64,000 nucleotides of DNA from Trebonia sp963737285 (GTDB taxonomy: Bacteria > Actinomycetota > Actinomycetes > Streptosporangiales > Streptosporangiaceae), in contig CAVTRT010000003.1 of NCBI GenBank assembly GCA_963737285.1, positions 2,976,001 through 3,040,000 of the forward strand, written 5' to 3'. The notes beneath the pieces were generated by a model that was not told where the DNA came from, did not search any database, and worked only from the letters and a program-made list of their open reading frames with translations. This document shows, piece after piece, positions 47,544 through 56,987 of this stretch (the first letter of the stretch is position 1; each line of letters opens with the position of its first letter). The translations under genes were made by a program, and so were the position numbers.

Positions 47544-48968
47544 CTAGCTGACGACCTTCAGCGCACGGGCCGCCGAGTAGCCGTACTGGACGTAGCCGGC
47601 CAGGTCAGAGACGACCACCCGGTAGTCGAACGTCCCCACTGCGGTTCCCTTGATCGTGAAGCTGTACTTGCCGCCGACGGCCTCATGGGCGGCCGCTACG
47701 GTGTACCACAGCCCGGATCGCTCAACCTGCAGGTCGACGACGCGGCCCTTCGCCGCAGGGGAGGCGACGCCACTGCCAGCGGTGGCGTGTCCCTTGCCGA
47801 TCTTGGATGCCCTGAGGCTGAACGTCGCGCTCTGCGTAGCCAGCACGGGGAAGCCCCACGCCGGCTCGTCCGATCCGGTGCCCAGAACGAGGCCGGTGCC
47901 ATCCGCGTCAAGAGCCTCGCTGAAGTAGTCGCTCGCGGCCGCGTACCCGAGGTCCACCGCGGAGGTCCAGGACGCGCCGGTGACCGTGGACGCCTCATAC
48001 AAGTCGTAGGTCCGGGGGGAGAACGCCCGCTCGCTGAAGACGTGCACCCGGCCGCTGGGGTCCTGCGCAACGGCGAACCATTCCGGGCCGCCGCCCGTGG
48101 TGCCCGGCACCGTGTGCACCGCGCCGAAGCTCTTGCCGTTGAAGAGCCGCAGTTCCAAGGCCTCGTTGCCGGTGGTCTTTTTGGTGAGCAAGGCGTCGCC
48201 GGACATCGCTATGAGCTGCTCGTGGGCGAAGCTGCCGACGTTGTGGTAGGAGGAGGACGTGTTGAAGTTCGACTCGGCGGCCGCGTACGCGACGTAGGTC
48301 GTGTAGTCGGTGCCGTCGTAGTCGGACCCGATCAGCGCGCCGTCCTTGTAGCTGCCCACGGCGACGTCGTACGCCTCCTGCTCAGTGGCGACCGCAGGCT
48401 GGCCGACGGGCGGCCCGCTGGTGGTGACGGGGACGGACTCGACCTCCGCCCCGTACCTGTCATCCCCCTCGGTGAAGACGACGTTATCCCCGACGAGCGC
48501 CGCGGCCCCCACGGCGAGGGTTCCCACTTGTACCGGGGCGGCGAACGTCTTGCCGCCATTGTCCGATGAGAACAGCAGGTCCGATTCGCTGGTACCCATG
48601 AGGACGACGACGTGGTTGGCCGACGGGATGAACACCTCGGGGAAGCCGTAGAGGCTATCGCCGCCGGGCGGGCTGAGGGTGACCGAGCTCGCGCACTTGC
48701 GGGCGCCGCGGTCAAGGACGCACACGATGATCTTCATGTAGCCGCTTGTGTCGCCGCGCGCGACCACCAGGGTGCCATTCGGCTCCATCGCGATGCTGCC
48801 ACCGCCGTAGTTCGACGCGCCGATCACGAAGGGCGCGGTCTCTGGTTGCGGGTCGCCCTTGATACCAGCGGCAGGACTCGCGTTCGCGACCGCCCCGCCC
48901 GCCGCGGTCAACAGGCTGAGCAAGCCAGCAGCGGTCATGGTCAGGGCCGATCGGCGCATGCTAGCCAT
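47544..48968 (-). CDS. Secreted BNR/sialidase-like beta-propeller protein
   Basis: 474 residues. N-terminal signal peptide MASMRRSALTMTAAGLLSLL then TAAGGAVANASPAAG with a likely cut near ANA-SPA. The mature part has repeated segments of the BNR/Asp-box type: SDLLFSSDNGGKTFAAPVQV is a clear S-x-D-x-G-x-x-F box, and TGASWTSAVDLGY, SGRVHVFSERAFS are weaker ones. The C-terminal ~90 residues (ATFSLRASKIGKGHATAGSG, KYSFTIKGTAVGTFDYRVVV) form an Ig-like domain. No catalytic sialidase residues (RIP motif, Arg triad) were recognised, so an enzyme role is not claimed. The region 48969-49764 upstream has no gene. Confidence 0.75.
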   Translation of the reverse strand: MASMRRSALTMTAAGLLSLLTAAGGAVANASPAAGIKGDPQPETAPFVIGASNYGGGSIAMEPNGTLVVARGDTSGYMKIIVCVLDRGARKCASSVTLSPPGGDSLYGFPEVFIPSANHVVVLMGTSESDLLFSSDNGGKTFAAPVQVGTLAVGAAALVGDNVVFTEGDDRYGAEVESVPVTTSGPPVGQPAVATEQEAYDVAVGSYKDGALIGSDYDGTDYTTYVAYAAAESNFNTSSSYHNVGSFAHEQLIAMSGDALLTKKTTGNEALELRLFNGKSFGAVHTVPGTTGGGPEWFAVAQDPSGRVHVFSERAFSPRTYDLYEASTVTGASWTSAVDLGYAAASDYFSEALDADGTGLVLGTGSDEPAWGFPVLATQSATFSLRASKIGKGHATAGSGVASPAAKGRVVDLQVERSGLWYTVAAAHEAVGGKYSFTIKGTAVGTFDYRVVVSDLAGYVQYGYSAARALKVVS

Positions 48969-49461
48969 GCGACACCCTCTTCCAGGCAGACGGGCTGAAT
49001 ATCGCCGACGGTAGAGGCGAGAGAGTCACCCAGCGGGACTAAGTTTCGAACTGGCGTATTAATTGCCATATAAGTGACTCGTGACGATAGATGTCATTAC
49101 GTGGTAAATGCACCTTGATATGTGTCGGCTCGCCGACATGGCACGGGGAGGGACCGCCAACTTCTCGCCCACGCGACGACCGGCGAGGCACGAGCACGGG
49201 TATGGGTACGGGTACGGGCTCGGGCACGACGGCGTGTGGCGCCTGTCGGATTCGCTCACGTTTGCCCTATGATGTGGTCATTCTCATGCGGCCAGCGGGA
49301 TGCCGGACGGCAGCGCGAGGCTAAATGTTGTGGAGTTGTCGTAGGCGAGCAGATAATGTTACTTACCTCAGTCGTCACAGAATTACCGTGAACTCCTCAT
49401 GTAACGCAGGTCGCAAATGATGTGCCAATTCTGGGACGCTGGCCTGCCCGCGCCGTCTTCT

Positions 49462-49500
49462 GCTGTTGATTGTGCCGCAAAATTCGGCACAATCAACAGC
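49462..49500. repeat. Dispersed palindrome, copy 2
   Basis: Perfect 16-bp arms GCTGTTGATTGTGCCG (49462-49477) and CGGCACAATCAACAGC (49485-49500) around CAAAATT. Nearly the same sequence as the palindrome at 34169-34207, with the C/T difference compensated on the other arm. It lies in a gene-free stretch (48969-49764) that also holds GGGTAC-type hexamer repeats (49197-49230) and short GGCTTGGGCTGGACT repeats (49590-49630). Confidence 0.8.
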
Positions 49501-49764
49501 TCTGGCCATCCAGGCGTCAGGCATCGAGTGAGTCGGCCGCTAACGCGTCGGCCTGGTCGTGCTTAGCACGCATTCGCCTGGCCTGCTCGGCTTGGGCTGG
49601 ACTGCTCGGCTTGGGCTGGACTGGACTGGACTGGTGTCGAGATAGACGGTTATGTCCGCTACCGCCAGGTACCTCGTGAACGGCGCAGCCACCGCGTCGT
49701 CGTCCAGGCCGTTCGCGGAGCCGAGGCCGACTGCCGGTCGTGGCCCCGCGCGGCAGTCACGTTG

Positions 49765-49959
49765 TTACTGCCCGGTGCTGGTGCTGGGGTCTGGGCGCGC
49801 GGGGAGAAGGAGGGCGCGCTCAACGCGCTCCTTGAAGAGCGTGAGCTCGGCAGTGAGGGCGTCGCCGATGTCCTCGCCCTCAGACAAGATGACGTCGGCG
49901 GCGAGCCTGAGCCGGTCTAGGGTGATGTGGGGGAAGTCGGTCAGAGTGTCGTGGTCCAC
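49765..49959 (-). CDS. Small protein, function unknown
   Basis: A 64-residue protein from GTG 49959 (VDHDTLTDFPHITLDRLRLA), preceded by GGAAGGAACACCC. The frame extends further upstream but the ribosome-binding site and the lack of sensible sequence favour this start. Mostly helical and acidic (LSEGEDIGDALTAELTLFKE), no membrane segment. It lies 125 bases after the RsbW-like ATPase gene on the same strand and may belong to that transcript. Confidence 0.6.
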   Translation of the reverse strand: MDHDTLTDFPHITLDRLRLAADVILSEGEDIGDALTAELTLFKERVERALLLPARPDPSTSTGQ

Positions 49960-50084
49960 GGGTGTTCCTTCCTTTTCTTTACTGGGGGTAGCGGCCCCAG
50001 CGGTATGCGGGTCGCACCGCTGGGGCCGGCTTGCGTCCCGCATGGCCGCACTGTCGCCGGCGCTGATGCCAGCCACGCGGGGCT

Positions 50085-50666
50085 TCAGGTGGCGAAAACT
50101 GTTGTCTCGTCGGGGGGCTTGGGAAACTGGGCCCAAACAACCTTTCCAGCACCGTCGCCGGACGGGTGGTAATAACCCCAACGGGAGTAGGCCCGGATGA
50201 ACAGCAAGCCGCGCCCAGTCTCGTCATCGGTACCCGGGCTGGCGGGCGCTGGATCGGTGGCGCGGGCGTCCCAGACGAGGACGACGAGGATGCCGCCGCC
50301 AGCGCGTGCCCACATGCGGATGGGTGGCCGGGAGGCGGGCCAGTTCACTGCACAGGTGGCGTTGACGGCATTGGCCACAATCTCAGTGGTGACCAGTTCC
50401 GCGTCGTCAAGGAGCGAGTGCAGCCCCCACTCCTTCAGATCGAGGCGCAGTCGGTGCCGCGCAGCGGGAACCGCCGCCTTGTCGGCGGCCAACTCTACGT
50501 AGTCGCGGCACGGGAACCGCTCGTGCCAGTCCCGCTGGCCGATTGGAAGCGACGGGTCCGGCGGAATACGCGCACCGACTGGTGACGGTACCGCCGGCGC
50601 GCGCATCGCTGCCGTGGACATTGCGGGCGTGGGCACTGCGGTCAATGGCGCTGAGTGGACGTTCAT
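50085..50666 (-). CDS. ATP-binding protein, RsbW-like HATPase
   Basis: 193 residues from the ATG at 50666 (MNVHSAPLTAVPTPAMSTAA), after AAGGGGAAG. A variable Pro/Ala lead of ~55 residues precedes a GHKL ATPase domain: PAARHRLRLDLKEWGLHSLL, DDAELVTTEIVANAVNATCA with the N-box Asn, and VLVWDARATDP with the G1-like Asp. The late DETGRGLLFIRAYSRWGYYH is the G2/lid region. Such proteins are the anti-sigma kinase or regulatory ATPase class abundant in actinomycetes. It is divergent from the XRE gene at 50899. No partner sigma or anti-anti-sigma gene is adjacent. Confidence 0.85.
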   Translation of the reverse strand: MNVHSAPLTAVPTPAMSTAAMRAPAVPSPVGARIPPDPSLPIGQRDWHERFPCRDYVELAADKAAVPAARHRLRLDLKEWGLHSLLDDAELVTTEIVANAVNATCAVNWPASRPPIRMWARAGGGILVVLVWDARATDPAPASPGTDDETGRGLLFIRAYSRWGYYHPSGDGAGKVVWAQFPKPPDETTVFAT

Positions 50667-50898
50667 GGGCTGGCTTCCCCTTGCGGCGGGCAGGTGTCCG
50701 GGGATCACGCGCCCCTGACAGCCCTCATAGGCACCGGCGATGTAGCAGCAGGTGCGCCAAGGCCCATCCATTCCGATGGGCCGCGCGATCCGTGAAGCCA
50801 CGATTACAGTGGCCGCAGGATTTCACCGTGCTTACCCATAGAGTGTGTGAATAATAGATCTGTTGGTGAAATTCGGCGAGAGGGAGGCAGCAAGCACC

Positions 50899-51715
50899 AT
50901 GTCAGAAGTGAAAGCGTCCGCCATGGCCAAGTTCGCCAAGCAGCTAAAGGCCTGGCGGCACAAGAATGGCTGGTCGCAGACCGAGTTCGGGCGCAGGCTG
51001 GGGTACTCGACCTCGCTGGTCAGCCAGATCGAGACGCTGGCCAAGTCACCGTCCGCCGAGTTCGCCGCCAAGTGCGACGAGGCATTCAGCGCTCCCGAGA
51101 CCTTCGCCGACCTCCAGGAGCTGCGTAGCACGCGAGGCCTGGCCCAGCTACTTCGCCCCGGTGATCGACTTCCAGAACCGCGCGGTGCACATCCACGAAT
51201 GGGACCAGCGAGTGATACCAGGCCCCATGCAGATCGAGGACTACGCACGCTCCGTCATCACGGCAGGCCAGCCCTACCTCAGCGCGGACGAGGTCGAGAG
51301 AAAGCTCACCGCCCGGATGGAGCGCCAGCAGATCTTCCAGCGGGAGACCGGCCGGCCCCGGCTGTGGGAGGTCATCCACGAGGGAGCGCTGCGCCACACG
51401 ATCGGCTCGCCCCAGATAATGCACGCCCAGCTCGACAAGCTGGCGGACGCGTGCATCTCCTCATCCGAGGTCGTGCTCCAAGTGCTCCCGTTCTCCGCGT
51501 GCGACCACCCCGGCACCGACGGTCCGATCCGGATATTCGAGTTTGCGAACGCCCCGTCCGCCGCCTATACCGAGTGCAACGGCGGCGGCATGATCGTCGA
51601 GGCCCCTGAGCAGGTCGCCAGCCTGATGACTACCATGAACCTGATCCGCGCGGCGGCACTCTCGCCCCGCGAATCACTGAACCTCCTCCGCAAGATAAGA
51701 GACGAGACCGCATGA
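50899..51715 (+). pseudogene. XRE-family regulator with DUF5753 domain, one-base frameshift
   Basis: ATG at 50899 (MSEVKASAMAKFAKQLKAWR) after GAGGGAGGCAGCAAGCACC. Helix-turn-helix: NGWSQTEFGRRLGYSTSLVS. The frame breaks at about 51123: TFADLQEL should run on as VAREAWPSYFAPVIDFQNRA, which is open in the next frame to 51715 (WDQRVIPGPMQIEDYARSVI, RMERQQIF, EVVLQVLPFSACDHPGTDGP). One extra C accounts for the break; repaired length 271. Its stop overlaps the DUF397 gene start (ATGA), the usual regulator/partner layout. Confidence 0.85.
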
Positions 51716-51882
51716 CCACCTGGCGCAAGTCCAGCCACTCCGGCTCACAAACCGACTGTGTAGAAGCCGGCAACGCTAACCAGACGGTCAAGGTCCGGGA
51801 TACTAAGGACCGCGACGGCGCGGTGCTGAGCTTCGCGGCCACCGCGTGGCGTACCTTCGCCACGGCTCTGAAGCAGCGATAG
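51712..51882 (+). CDS. DUF397 domain protein
   Basis: A 56-residue protein, too short for many gene finders: MTTWRKSSHSGSQTDCVEAG, VKVRDTKDRDGAVLSFAATA and WRTFATALKQR. WRKSSHSG-x-x-x-x-C-V-E and VRDSKD-x-x-G-x-x-L are the DUF397 signature. In streptomycetes such genes sit next to XRE-DUF5753 regulators and the pair influences development and antibiotic production. Overlap of 4 bases with the regulator implies coupled translation. Confidence 0.92.
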   Translation: MTTWRKSSHSGSQTDCVEAGNANQTVKVRDTKDRDGAVLSFAATAWRTFATALKQR

Positions 51883-52037
51883 CAACTCCTCTTCGCGCCA
51901 AGGACTCTCGCACTCGGCAATCGGCGACCGCAAGCGACGGGCGGGCTGAGCCACCGCAGGCCGGTTTGAGCTCGCTGGCGGTCCCGGGCCATAACGGTTC
52001 GAGCTCACCTGCGCTTTCACGGTTCTTAAAGCCACTC

Positions 52038-52299
52038 GCTGGCGGCGAAGCGCCAAAACGTGGGCGAGTCGATGGCGGCGAAGCGCCAAAACGTGGGCGA
52101 GTCGATGGCGGCGAAGCGCCAAAACGTGGGCGAGTCGATGGCGGCGAAGCGCCAAAACGGGGCCACTCGATGGCGGCGAAGCGCCAAAACGTGGGCGAGT
52201 CGATGGCGGCGAAGCGCCAAAACGGGGCCACTCGCTGGCGGCGAAGCGCCAAAACGTGGGCGAGTCGATGGCGGTGATGCGCCAAGACCTGCGCGAGTC
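52038..52299. repeat. Minisatellite, eight units of 32-33 bp
   Basis: Unit G[AC]TGGCGGCGAAGCGCCAAA followed by ACGTGGGCGAGTC (33 bp) or ACGGGGCCACTC (32 bp; units 4 and 6); the eighth unit is degenerate. Occupies most of the ~500-base gap between the DUF397 gene and the Ddn-like gene; the remainder has no recognisable gene. Open frames run through on both strands because of the period. Confidence 0.88.
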
Positions 52300-52380
52300 G
52301 ATGGCGCAGCCGAGGTTCCAGCTGCACCGCGCTCATTGACGCCTCGAGATCGCCAAGGTGAGCGCGGAAGGAGAGCAGGC

Positions 52381-52812
52381 CTAGCCGCGCCGGGCGATCA
52401 CCACGATCGGGACCTCCCTGGAGGTCAGGGACTGATACTGCGCCAGTTGCGGGTAGGCAGCCACGCAACGCTGGTACAGGGCGTCGCGCTCCGCGCCGGC
52501 CGCGATCGTCGTGGTGGCGTCAAAGGTCTCTGCGGCCACCTCGACGGTGGCATCCGGGCTGGCGGCCAGGTTGTGGTACCAGGCCGGATGGGCACTGGCA
52601 CCCGCGGCCGCGGCGGCGACGACGTACCGGTCACCGTCGCGCAGGTAGGTAAGCGGGGTGGCGCGCTGCTGGCCGGTCCTAGCGCCGGTCGTGGTCAGCA
52701 GCAGCAGCGGCATGCCCTCGTGGTAGCCGCCGACCTTCCCGGCGTTCGCGCGGAACTCGGTGACCACGCGCTCTTGGTTACGGCTGGCTGGTGCCGGCTC
52801 CCAGGTGTCCAT
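52381..52812 (-). CDS. Deazaflavin (F420)-dependent nitroreductase family protein (Ddn-like)
   Basis: 143-residue split-barrel protein of the family that uses reduced F420. Signature blocks: MPLLLLTTTGARTGQQRATP and YVVAAAAAGASAHPAWYHNL followed by PDATVEVAAETFDA. The GARTG-x-x-R and H-P-x-W-x-x-N-L motifs bind F420 in Ddn. The ATG at 52812 is preceded by GGAGGCAAGA. The natural substrate is usually a quinone in this family; not determinable here. Confidence 0.9.
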   Translation of the reverse strand: MDTWEPAPASRNQERVVTEFRANAGKVGGYHEGMPLLLLTTTGARTGQQRATPLTYLRDGDRYVVAAAAAGASAHPAWYHNLAASPDATVEVAAETFDATTTIAAGAERDALYQRCVAAYPQLAQYQSLTSREVPIVVIARRG

Positions 52813-52863
52813 TCTTGCCTCCGCACGGTGTCAGCTTCGGGGTTATAACGAGAAGTCGGCAGC

Positions 52864-53037
52864 CTAGAAGTCAGCCCAGTGCGGCGGACGGTCGCGCTGC
52901 AGCCAGTCCTCGTCACGCTCTGGGTAATCCCCCCAGTCCAGGTCGGTGTCCTCGCGGCTCTGCCCGGGCAGCACAGGCTCACTGGCCGGGGTCCCCGAAT
53001 TACCGGACGGGGTCGGCTGTGCGTCCTGCGGTGTCAC
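52864..53037 (-). CDS. Small acidic protein ending RDRPPHWADF
   Basis: A 57-residue protein from GTG 53037 with a strong ribosome-binding site, GGAAGGAGGATGCC. The C-terminal half (DWGDYPERDEDWLQRDRPPH plus WADF) follows a pattern seen in short conserved actinobacterial proteins of unknown function. High third-position GC supports that it is coded. It lies 51 bases upstream of the Ddn-like gene on the same strand. Confidence 0.65.
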   Translation of the reverse strand: MTPQDAQPTPSGNSGTPASEPVLPGQSREDTDLDWGDYPERDEDWLQRDRPPHWADF

Positions 53038-53291
53038 GGCATCCTCCTTCCGCGATGACAGCTAGGGGCTGCGGCATGAACGCCACCTAGCACTCAACCG
53101 CAACGGTGTCCCGGAGATCCGAGGTTACCTGCTCGGTCTCGCTAGGGCCGGCCCACGTGACGCGGACACTCCCGCACCCCCGGCCAACCTACGCCCTCCG
53201 CGCCGCTTACAATCACATCCGCGCGGCAATTATGCCGGTATGCGACCACGGACGGCGGCACCCTCTCGTCCATACAGCGAAGGAACCTGGC

Positions 53292-54131
53292 ATGGAAGAT
53301 CCCGCAGCGGGAGCGGCGGTGCCTGACCTCGACACGAGCCGGCCTCAGATGGCCCGCATATACGACTACTTCCTCGGCGGCAAGAACCATTTCGCGGCCG
53401 ACAGGGAAACTGCCGAGCAGTTGCTCGGCAGCAACCCGTCGCTGCGTACCTCGGCCCGGGAGAACCGCGCGTTCCTGCACCGCGCGGTCAGGTACCTGGT
53501 GGCCGAGGCCGGCATCCGGCAATTCCTCGACATCGGGACCGGGCTGCCCACAGCCAACAACGTCCACGAGGTCGCTCAGGCGATAGCGCCCGAATCGCGT
53601 GTCGTCTACGTGGATAACGACCCCATGGTCCTCGCGCACGCACGCGCGCTGCTGACGTCCGCGCCGGAAGGCCGCACCGCCTACATCGACGCCGACCTGC
53701 GCAAGCCGGAGGCGATCTTGTCGGACCCGGCGACCCGCGACGTGCTGGACTTCAGCCAGCCGGTCGCGCTGACCATGCTCGCCACCTTGCACCTAGTCCA
53801 GGATGAGGACGATCCCGCGCAGATCCTCGCCACGTTCCTGGACGCCATGGCGCCCGGCAGCTACTTCGTCGCCACGCACATCACCATGGAGCACGCCACC
53901 GATGCGGTCGCCTCTGGCCAGCGCACCCTGCGGGGAGCTGGCGTGTCGGCGCAGGCGCGCGACTCCGACGAGTTCGCCCGGCTCGCGTTCGGCAAGCTTG
54001 ACCTGGTGCCGCCGGGCGTCGTGCTCGTGTCAGACTGGCGCCCGGTCGGCGGTGGCCCCCGCCCGGCGCCGTCGGAGGTGAACGTTTACGGCGGCGTGGG
54101 CCGCAAGTCAGCTGCCGGCCAGAGCAGCTGA
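53292..54131 (+). CDS. SAM-dependent methyltransferase, DUF574 (PF04672) family
   Basis: 279 residues from the ATG at 53292, behind AGGAACCTGGC. RPQMARIYDYFLGGKNHFAA (about residues 16-35) is the diagnostic start of this actinobacterial family. Then RYLVAEAGIRQFLDIGTGLP (SAM motif I), ESRVVYVDNDPMVLAHARAL (motif II) and AGVSAQARDSDEFARLAFGK. The family is abundant in actinomycetes, often many copies per genome, and substrates are unknown. Confidence 0.92.
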   Translation: MEDPAAGAAVPDLDTSRPQMARIYDYFLGGKNHFAADRETAEQLLGSNPSLRTSARENRAFLHRAVRYLVAEAGIRQFLDIGTGLPTANNVHEVAQAIAPESRVVYVDNDPMVLAHARALLTSAPEGRTAYIDADLRKPEAILSDPATRDVLDFSQPVALTMLATLHLVQDEDDPAQILATFLDAMAPGSYFVATHITMEHATDAVASGQRTLRGAGVSAQARDSDEFARLAFGKLDLVPPGVVLVSDWRPVGGGPRPAPSEVNVYGGVGRKSAAGQSS

Positions 54132-54194
54132 CCAGCCGCGGCAAGGATCGCGTGGTCTAGCCTTGCCGGAACGCCGAACCGCAAGGAGAAAAGC

Positions 54195-54947
54195 ATGACG
54201 TCTTTGCAGGATCGCGTCGCGATCGTCACCGGGGCGAGCCGAGGCATCGGGCTTGGCATCGCGACGGAACTGGTTCGCCGCGGCGCGAAGGTGTGCGTCA
54301 CCGCACGCGGCGCCGAGCCCTTGGCCGCGGCCGTGGCCGAGCTCGGCGGCCCGGACGTCGCCATCGCCGTGCCCGGCAAGTCCGACGACGGGGACCACCA
54401 GGCCGAGGCGATCGCCGCGACCATTGAGGCCTTCGGCCGGCTGGACATGCTCGTCAACAACACCGGCATCAACCCCGTCTTCGGCCCGGTCACCGGCGTC
54501 GATGCCGGTGCCGCCGCCAAGATCCTCGCCGTCAACGTGCTCGCGCCGCTGGCCTGGACGCAGCGGGCGCGGGATGCCTGGATGGGCGCCCATGGCGGCT
54601 CGGTCGTCAACGTCGCCTCCATCGCCGGCCTGCACCCCAGCCCCGGGATCGGCATGTACGGGGTCAGCAAGGCGGCCCTGATCCGGCTGACGACGGAGCT
54701 CGCCGTGGAGCTCGCTCCTGCCATCCGGGTCAACGCGGTCGCCCCCGCCGTGGTCAAGACGAAGTTCGCCAGCGCGCTGTATGAGGGGCGCGAGGAACAG
54801 GTCTGCGCCAGCTACCCGCTCAAGCGCCTCGGCGTCCCGTCCGACATCGCCGGCGCGGTCGCCTTCCTGCTATCCGATGACGCCAGCTGGATCACCGGCC
54901 AGACGCTCGTGATCGACGGCGGCGTCACCCTGGTAAGCGGGCTGTAG
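54195..54947 (+). CDS. SDR family oxidoreductase (FabG-like)
   Basis: NAD(P)-dependent reductase/dehydrogenase, 250 residues. Cofactor motif TGASRGIGLGIATE (residues ~13-26), NNTGINP (NNAG variant), active site S-x(12)-Y-x-x-x-K: VASIAGLHPSPGIGMYGVSKAAL. C-terminal GQTLVIDGGVTLVSG is typical. Start ATG after GCAAGGAGAAAAGC. It stands 60 bases behind the methyltransferase. Whether it acts on acyl carrier or another ketone is not shown. Confidence 0.93.
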   Translation: MTSLQDRVAIVTGASRGIGLGIATELVRRGAKVCVTARGAEPLAAAVAELGGPDVAIAVPGKSDDGDHQAEAIAATIEAFGRLDMLVNNTGINPVFGPVTGVDAGAAAKILAVNVLAPLAWTQRARDAWMGAHGGSVVNVASIAGLHPSPGIGMYGVSKAALIRLTTELAVELAPAIRVNAVAPAVVKTKFASALYEGREEQVCASYPLKRLGVPSDIAGAVAFLLSDDASWITGQTLVIDGGVTLVSGL

Positions 54948-55190
54948 ACCAGCCCGCTGCGGGCCTCCCGCCGCACGTTATGGGGCTTGCGAGGATCCAG
55001 TCCGGTGCCGGTCGCGGGCCTCGGTTGGAGTGGACAACTCCGACCCAATAGCACAAGGGCTGTGGTTCAGGGCATCTAGGAAGGTCCCCGGTGAAAGTTC
55101 ACGGGGTTTCCCTGCAATCCAACATCTAACTGTCCGTCATGCCCCCGAATGTGGAAGATTGGTTGCGGCGATCACACGAGGAGGCGGCCG

Positions 55191-56924
55191 ATGGCCTCAC
55201 AGTCGATACTGCAGCCACTGCGCCGCTGGGACCCGGAGCGAATCGGGCCTTACGCGATTATCGGGAAGCTGGGCGCGGGGGCTATGGGGCAGGTGTTCCT
55301 TGCCCGGTCCACGGCTGGCCGGCTCGTCGCGGTGAAGACCATCCGGATTGAGCTGGCCGAAGAGCCCGGCTACCGTACCAAGTTCGCCCGCGAGGTGGCC
55401 GCGGCGCGCCGGGTGAGCGGGGTGTTCACCGCCTCGGTCATTGAGGCGGACCCGGAGGCGGACCTGCCCTGGGTGGCCACCGCGTATGTTCCGGCGCCGT
55501 CGCTGCGCACGCTGGTGCGCAGGTGCGGCCCGCTGCCGGTCCCTGCCGTCCGCTGGCTCGCCGTCGGCTGCGCGGAGGCGCTGCAGTCCATTCACGGCGT
55601 CGGGCTGCTGCACCGCGACGTCAAGCCGGCGAATGTGCTTGTCGCACCGGACGGCCCGCGAGTGATCGACTTCGGGGTGGCAAGGTCGGCGGAGCGAGTC
55701 CAGCTCACCCTCGCCAAAGGCGCGGCGGGCACGCCCTCCTACATGGCCCCCGAGCAGGCCAGGGACGCCACGCTGGCCTCGCCGGCCAGCGACGTCTTCT
55801 CGCTCGGCGCGACGCTCGTGTACGCCGCCACCGGCCATCCGCCCTACCGGGGTGAGACCGTCATGGACATCCTCGTCCGGCTGGCGACCGAGCAGCCGGA
55901 CCTGGAAGGCCTCCCGGACGAGCTGGTCGGCCTGGTGACCGCGTGCCTGCAGCGGGTGCCGCGCGATCGCCCGACCGACGCCGCGATCCTCGCGCAACTG
56001 GGCCCGCACGTCTTCCCGGCTACCCCCGGGCATTCTCCTTACCTTCCCGACTCCGCGATGGCGCTCATCGCCGACTACCAGCGCGGCCCGATCAGTCAGG
56101 ACCACCGCCAGGAGCGGGACCCAGGGCACCGCGGCGCGGCAGGCACCGAGACGGCGAGCAGCGACATGGAGGGCGGTGAGGCGGGCGACGGCCCCGGAAG
56201 CTGGGCGACGGACGGCTCAGGCTCCCCGGCTGCCAATGACTCCACGTCGGGTTCACACACCCCGCTGCCTGGCTTTGAGTCGCCGGGCGAGGCGCCGGCG
56301 GGCGAGGCGTCGGCGGGCGGCTTCCGCACGAGGCCGGAGCGGACTCGCCGCCTAACCTCGGGACCCGGCCGGTTCGTGGAGCGGACAGGCTGGGCGACCA
56401 CGGCAGCAGTTATCGTGCTGCTGCTGGCAGCGGGCGCTGGTCTCGGGATAGCGCTGGACAGGCCGGGCTCGCCGCCGCCAGACTCCGTGGCGACGTCGTC
56501 AATAGCGTGTACGACCCCGGTGGAAAGCAGCACGCCGCGGCTGTGCATCAGCCAGCCGTACGGCGACAGTAACACGATCTTCGTGATCCACGGCAATGGC
56601 TTCATGCCCTTCACCTCGGTCACTGTCAGTCTTGTCGGCGTGCGCGCCTCACGCGACCATCCGCTGACCGACCTGGAAGGAACGTTCAACTACGCGATCG
56701 ACCAGGGGCATTACTTCTTCCAGGACTCGATCCCGCCGGGGACCTACACCGTGCTGGTAACCGGATCCGGCGGGCGCAAAGCGACCATCTCGTTCACCGT
56801 CAATCCGGTTCCCCCGGCGCCACCGCCATCCGGGGTCCTGCCAACCGGGCCGCCCCCGTCCGGATCCCCGCCATCCGGGTTCCCGTCCGGGCCGCCCCCA
56901 TCCGGGCAGGCTCCCTCAGCCTGA
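55191..56924 (+). CDS. Membrane-anchored Ser/Thr protein kinase
   Basis: 577 residues. Kinase domain ~17-285: glycine loop IGKLGAGAMGQVFLAR, VAVK lysine, HRDVKPANVLV catalytic loop, DFGVARSA and GTPSYMAPEQARD. A linker rich in Gly/Ser/Glu leads to one transmembrane helix (about 402-423: TTAAVIVLLLAAGAGLGIAL). The outside part has two Cys (IACTTPVESSTPRLCISQPY) and an IPT-like Ig fold (NTIFVIHGNGFMPFTSVTVS, DQGHYFFQDSIPPGTYTVLV), then a Pro/Ser/Gly repeat tail (PPPSGxPPSG). It is not a PASTA sensor. ATG at 55191 follows GAGGAGGCGGCCG. The FHA gene is convergent, 63 bases away. Confidence 0.93.
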   Translation: MASQSILQPLRRWDPERIGPYAIIGKLGAGAMGQVFLARSTAGRLVAVKTIRIELAEEPGYRTKFAREVAAARRVSGVFTASVIEADPEADLPWVATAYVPAPSLRTLVRRCGPLPVPAVRWLAVGCAEALQSIHGVGLLHRDVKPANVLVAPDGPRVIDFGVARSAERVQLTLAKGAAGTPSYMAPEQARDATLASPASDVFSLGATLVYAATGHPPYRGETVMDILVRLATEQPDLEGLPDELVGLVTACLQRVPRDRPTDAAILAQLGPHVFPATPGHSPYLPDSAMALIADYQRGPISQDHRQERDPGHRGAAGTETASSDMEGGEAGDGPGSWATDGSGSPAANDSTSGSHTPLPGFESPGEAPAGEASAGGFRTRPERTRRLTSGPGRFVERTGWATTAAVIVLLLAAGAGLGIALDRPGSPPPDSVATSSIACTTPVESSTPRLCISQPYGDSNTIFVIHGNGFMPFTSVTVSLVGVRASRDHPLTDLEGTFNYAIDQGHYFFQDSIPPGTYTVLVTGSGGRKATISFTVNPVPPAPPPSGVLPTGPPPSGSPPSGFPSGPPPSGQAPSA

Positions 56925-56987
56925 GCCCAGCCGCCTGCCGGCACCTCCTAGCCTGCCCGCGCGGGTGCAAGGTCGTCCCCCGGAAGA

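Noticed and set aside
52038..52299. Possible CRISPR array (regular ~33-bp repetition)
   Set aside because: Units are contiguous with no unique spacers, and no cas gene is present; it is a minisatellite. The same applies to 27297-27556 and 44691-44834.
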